From Desulfobacterales bacterium (GTDB lineage: Bacteria; Desulfobacterota; Desulfobacteria; Desulfobacterales; C00003060), in assembly GCA_030629475.1 (NCBI GenBank), contig DAOVOU010000143.1, forward strand, positions 1 to 6,184: 6,184 nt of DNA, written 5' to 3'. A program made the position numbers and the translations under genes. Shown one piece after another: positions 4,460 to 6,184 of the stretch; the first letter of the stretch is position 1; each line of letters opens with the position of its first letter. The notes beneath the pieces are model-generated. The model saw only the letters and a list, made by a program, of their open reading frames with translations, did no database searches and was not told where the DNA came from.

Positions 4460-4627
4460 TTAGCCAGCCGCAATCTCATCACTCACGTCCACATATCTTC
4501 CAGCCGTTGCAGCCAGCTCCTCTGCCACAGCCTAGCGGACATGGGCGGGTTCCAATACTTCTGCATGCCTGCCGAAACCCATGACCCAGCTCATGACTTC
4601 GACAAGTCCTCTGACCTGCATGGTCAT
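4460..4627 (-). pseudogene. C-terminal remnant of a WYL-domain regulator with a premature TAG
   Basis: WYL-domain transcription factors have an N-terminal winged helix, a WYL domain and a C-terminal WCX extension, usually about 300-340 aa. Here only the last ~55 residues survive. From 4627 they read M-T-M-Q-V-R-G-L-V-E-V-M-S-W-V-M-G-F-G-R-H-A-E-V-L-E-P-A-H-V-R, the WCX signature (G-L-x-E-V-x-x-W-V/I-L-G-F-G-x-x-A-E-V-L-E-P). A TAG at 4534..4532 follows, where most homologues have a codon such as Gln. The same frame goes on with A-V-A-E-E-L-A-A-T-A-G-R-Y to TAA (4462..4460). ATG 4627 is internal, not a native start. WYL proteins (BrxR) repress BREX operons and lie upstream of them in this orientation, so this was plausibly the locus regulator. 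Confidence 0.7.
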
Positions 4628-4673
4628 TCGACCAGTTTCGGGTTTGGCGCAAGGTTGCACTCTCCGAGGCGTA

Positions 4674-4699
4674 GGCTCGTGCCTCTACGAGCCAGAGGC
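4674..4699. repeat. Two overlapping, mutually exclusive hairpins
   Basis: GGCTCGT (4674-4680) pairs with ACGAGCC (4687-4693) around the loop GCCTCT. That loop (4681-4686) can instead pair with AGAGGC (4694-4699), using ACGAGCC as its loop. The two stems exclude each other, as in REP-type palindromes or attenuators. It lies just upstream of the WYL remnant on the minus strand, where that gene's missing part should have been. Confidence 0.45.
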
Positions 4700-4807
4700 C
4701 TGACGGCTTGAAAAGAGGATTAAATTGCCCTGTTTCTTATTGATTTAGGGGGATTTTTTATCAGGAACGAGCACCAAAGTAAAGACCAAAGCCCCGACTT
4801 AACCTGC

Positions 4808-4816
4808 ATTATAACA
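4808..4816 (-). promoter_or_regulatory. Extended -10 promoter for the ancestral minus-strand defence operon
   Basis: On the minus strand TGT-TATAAT is an exact extended -10 element (TGnTATAAT). No good -35 is seen 16-18 bp upstream, which extended -10 promoters tolerate. It points toward the WYL remnant about 180 bp away, with no ATG suited to that gene in between. This agrees with deletion of the gene's 5' part just downstream of its promoter. Confidence 0.4.
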
Positions 4817-4867
4817 CATCGTTGTGACAGATGCGGTCATGCCGATTTTGGATTGCGGAATGCGCCC

Positions 4868-4912
4868 CGGTGAAGTGGGCTTCGCCACCGTGGAATGTCC
4901 TTCGCGTTCCAC
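4868..4912. repeat. Two adjacent GC-rich hairpins in an intergenic repeat region
   Basis: CGGTG (4868-4872) pairs with CACCG (4886-4890), with an inner AAG/CTT pairing. Next, GTGGAATG (4890-4897) pairs with CGTTCCAC (4905-4912) over 8 bp with one wobble and a 7-base loop. They share base 4890. This is extragenic palindrome material; the interval 4628-5177 contains no gene. Confidence 0.5.
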
Positions 4913-4997
4913 CCCAGTATGATCATTCGGACCTACGTGGCAGGCAGGGCAAGCGCTTCACCCCAGTACGAGCATAGCCTACGGGGCAGGCAGGGCA
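4910..4997. repeat. Imperfect direct repeat, two units of ~40 bp
   Basis: Unit 1 (4910-4951) and unit 2 (4959-4997) both begin CACCCCAGTA, share a middle with CTACG, and end GGCAGGCAGGGCA. The period is 49 bp and the middle differs by small indels. The style resembles dispersed GC-rich intergenic repeats I associate with deltaproteobacterial genomes. No coding frame runs through it, and the two units differ too much and are too few for CRISPR. Confidence 0.6.
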
Positions 4998-5013
4998 GGG
5001 ATTGCGAAATTAA

Positions 5014-5028
5014 TCCGCCGCAGGCGGA
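5014..5028. repeat. Perfect short hairpin closing the repeat block
   Basis: TCCGCC (5014-5019) and GGCGGA (5023-5028) form a perfect 6-bp stem with a GCA loop. There is no T-run, so it is not a classical terminator. It completes the palindrome-rich block between the minus-strand BREX remnants and the plus-strand toxin-antitoxin operon. Confidence 0.45.
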
Positions 5029-5100
5029 CGAAACCTAAAATGAAACACAGGAATTTCGAGTTGTAATGGCCTGTTTCCCATGATAAAAAGGCATGGTTAT

Positions 5101-5129
5101 CTATTGCCAACCTTAGTCACGTTGCATAG
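5101..5129. promoter_or_regulatory. Candidate operator of the toxin-antitoxin operon
   Basis: CTATTGCCAAC (5101-5111) and GTTGCATAG (5121-5129) are inverted copies of CTAT-GC-AAC apart from two single-base insertions in the left arm, with a 9-bp centre. It lies about 50 bp upstream of the toxin start, where autoregulatory operators of TA pairs normally sit. I could not identify a confident -35/-10 pair nearby. Confidence 0.35.
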
Positions 5130-5177
5130 ACATCTGAATCTGAGAATTGTGGTTTATGGTCAAAAGGAGGAGATATT

Positions 5178-5453
5178 CTGAGTGTAATCGATAAGATACG
5201 CAAAAAAGTCTACGACAAGGAATATGAATTCACAATCCCACATTTCTTTGAAGAGATGGCGGCAGATGACCTTGAATTTGCAGATGTCAAAAGAGCCATA
5301 GAAACAGGCAGGATTAGACGGAGGTTTACACGAGATCCCAGGGGTACACGCTATGAAATTGTAGGCCGGTCCACTGATGAAAGGGAGATTGGTGTCATCT
5401 GCAGGATCAAGGGTACTGGCAAATTGCTTTTCATAACGGTATATGCTTTATAA
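5178..5453 (+). CDS. DUF4258 family toxin-like protein (91 aa), probable CTG start
   Basis: DUF4258 proteins are small RelE/MqsR-like folds, usually the toxin half of a toxin-antitoxin pair and thought to act as mRNA endonucleases. An ATG at 5256 would remove the conserved N-terminus. The frame extends upstream through I-D-K-I-R-K-K-V-Y-D-K-E-Y-E-F, the typical beginning, to CTG at 5178, which lies 7 bases after a perfect AGGAGG (5165-5170). No ATG, GTG or TTG in this frame fits the ribosome site; the nearby GTG (5182) is out of frame. Later features are P-H-F-F-E-E-M (21-27), A-I-E-T-G-R-I, R-Y-E-I-V-G and the closing strand L-L-F-I-T-V-Y. Length fits the family. The antitoxin follows after 21 bp. 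If CTG is real, translation is probably reduced, which suits a toxin. Confidence 0.75.
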   Translation: MSVIDKIRKKVYDKEYEFTIPHFFEEMAADDLEFADVKRAIETGRIRRRFTRDPRGTRYEIVGRSTDEREIGVICRIKGTGKLLFITVYAL

Positions 5454-5474
5454 TACTTTTAGGAGGTGACAACA

Positions 5475-5735
5475 GTGTATGATTATGGAAAATGCGAAAT
5501 CTGTGACACCCCACTAGAGGAGAAGAATATCCAGCAGGACTTCTGGATTAAGGACAAATTGGTAGTGATTGAGAAAGTTCCAGCCGGGGTATGTCCTCAA
5601 TGTGGCGAAAAAGTCGTCAATGCAGAGGTAGGAGAACATATCGCTGACCTACTTAAGGACGCTAACCGTATAAGTAAAGCACCTACTATATCCGTGCCTC
5701 TTATAAAGTATGAACCAGAAACCGTGGCAGTCTAA
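5475..5735 (+). CDS. YgiT-type zinc-finger antitoxin (MqsA-like N-domain), 86 aa
   Basis: This is the antitoxin partner of the preceding DUF4258 gene. Four cysteines in two pairs, C7-E-I-C10 and C40-P-Q-C43, form the zinc site of the YgiT/MqsA N-terminal domain. The family pattern D-F-W-I-K-D-K-L-V-V-I-E-K-V-P-A-G-V-C-P-Q-C-G-E lies between and around them, followed by a helix (V-G-E-H-I-A-D-L-L) and a short tail. At 86 aa it lacks the C-terminal helix-turn-helix of full MqsA (about 130 aa), as is common for antitoxins paired with DUF4258. The start is set at GTG 5475 because AGGAGG (5461-5466) is 8 bases upstream; the other GTG, at 5466, overlaps that site. Cytoplasmic, expected to bind and neutralise the toxin and perhaps help repress the operon. 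Confidence 0.82.
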   Translation: MYDYGKCEICDTPLEEKNIQQDFWIKDKLVVIEKVPAGVCPQCGEKVVNAEVGEHIADLLKDANRISKAPTISVPLIKYEPETVAV

Positions 5736-5888
5736 AGAACCCGACCAAACGCCAGACTGTGTGAAAACGGGTCATAAACAGCAGATCAATATCATTTAAT
5801 GCCAAATTGTATGATCCAAAATCTTTCGAGCTAATGTACTAAGAAACGAACAGCCAGTTTTTCCTTTTACATCATGTGGCATGACTCC

Positions 5889-6095
5889 TCAAGAGACCGC
5901 AATGAAGTTGAGCACATGAATGCCTGCATACATCTTCTTACGCAAGGGCCTTTGATGTAGGAAGCTGTCTCCCCTCTTCCCTACATTTCCCAAGTCCCAC
6001 CCAGCATTCCTCATCCATGCAGCAGTCGTCAAAACAGATTGTGAGACCATCACAGTTGCGGTTTTTGTAAGAAACTCTTTGACCAGCTCAATCAT
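5889..6095 (-). CDS. Doubtful small ORF, 68 aa, no family recognised
   Basis: From ATG 6095 the frame gives M-I-E-L-V-K-E-F-L-T-K-T-A-T-V-M-V followed by W-M-R-N-A-G-W-D-L-G-N-V-G-K-R-G and a basic C-terminal half; it stops at TGA 5891..5889. The first part could form an amphipathic helix. No Shine-Dalgarno is evident and no known motif is seen. It may be a fragment of a decayed gene like others in this window, or a chance frame. The bases between 5736 and 5888 hold nothing I can support. Confidence 0.25.
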   Translation of the reverse strand: MIELVKEFLTKTATVMVSQSVLTTAAWMRNAGWDLGNVGKRGDSFLHQRPLRKKMYAGIHVLNFIAVS

Positions 6096-6136
6096 CGTCA
6101 AATACAAAGTTTGGCAATGAAACCAAACATTTTTGC

Positions 6137-6166
6137 TTGACTTTTCAAAAGGTTATGTTCTATGAA
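6137..6166 (+). promoter_or_regulatory. Promoter-like sequence pointing out of the window
   Basis: TTGACT (6137-6142), an 18-bp spacer and TATGAA (6161-6166) give five and four matches to the sigma-70 hexamers. Any gene served would lie beyond the right edge. Such pairs occur by chance, so support is weak. Confidence 0.25.
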
Positions 6167-6184
6167 CCGACGAGCTTCGAAGAA

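Noticed and set aside
4073..4711. 212-aa open frame on the plus strand
   Set aside because: It lies antisense to the AlbA_2 and WYL remnants, whose minus-strand frames carry clear family motifs. Its own translation shows no motif and mixes Cys/Ser/Arg/Pro as antisense shadows do.
4910..4997. Possible CRISPR or tandem array
   Set aside because: There are only two imperfect units with indels, no constant repeat with unique spacers, and no cas gene in the window.
5741..5778. Possible terminator after the antitoxin
   Set aside because: ACCCG and CGGGT can pair, but the loop is over 20 bases and no T-run follows.
5796..5882. 28-codon minus-strand ORF after the 68-aa ORF
   Set aside because: GAGGAG is only 2-3 bases from the ATG, too close for a ribosome site, and the peptide shows nothing recognisable.

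Overview
The window reads as a decaying defence and accessory region of a bacterial chromosome with moderate GC content. An uncultured member of the Desulfobacterota (deltaproteobacteria) is my best guess. It rests only on the mix of families (BREX type I, AAA_14/DUF4143 ATPase, DUF4258/YgiT-type toxin-antitoxin, AlbA_2 regulator) and on the GC-rich intergenic repeats; nothing here fixes the taxon.

Layout, left to right. (a) 1-809, all on the minus strand: the first codons of a gene leaving the window, a 27-codon stump of a HAD phosphatase, a probably intact 103-aa conserved hypothetical gene, a recD2 helicase remnant holding only pieces of its two ends, and the C-terminal third to half of a DUF2809 membrane protein. 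(b) 814-2380: a short terminal-like repeat (copy A), an intact AAA_14/DUF4143 ATPase with its own promoter and an 8-bp-arm palindromic operator, then a 130-bp stretch bounded by small inverted repeats. (c) 2367-3441, minus strand: a fossil BREX type I locus. brxA is intact, brxB has lost its middle and is out of frame, brxC keeps only about 47 native residues, and the C-terminus of a probable restriction endonuclease lies upstream of brxA. (d) 3678-3726: a 10-bp tandem duplication and the second, inverted copy (B) of the terminal-like repeat. (e) 3750-4627, minus strand: a 36-aa ORF, an AlbA_2/RecG-like regulator with its centre deleted, and the C-terminus of a WYL-domain regulator carrying a premature TAG. 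WYL regulators (BrxR type) and AlbA_2 proteins are common BREX companions, so (c) and (e) were probably one defence island read right to left. (f) 4628-5150 has no gene: an extended -10 promoter, several hairpins and an imperfect direct repeat. (g) 5178-5735, plus strand: an apparently intact DUF4258 toxin / YgiT zinc-finger antitoxin pair. (h) 5736-6184: one doubtful small ORF and an outward-pointing promoter-like sequence.

The most striking property is the mode of decay. At least eight unrelated genes have lost large blocks, and in several of them both the true start region and the true stop region survive, joined out of frame. Few point lesions are visible; the TAG in the WYL gene is the clear one. 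The genes that stay whole are short or self-contained: the ATPase, brxA, the TA pair and the 103-aa protein. I see no CRISPR array, tRNA or rRNA. All family names come from recognising motifs by eye; no search was run.
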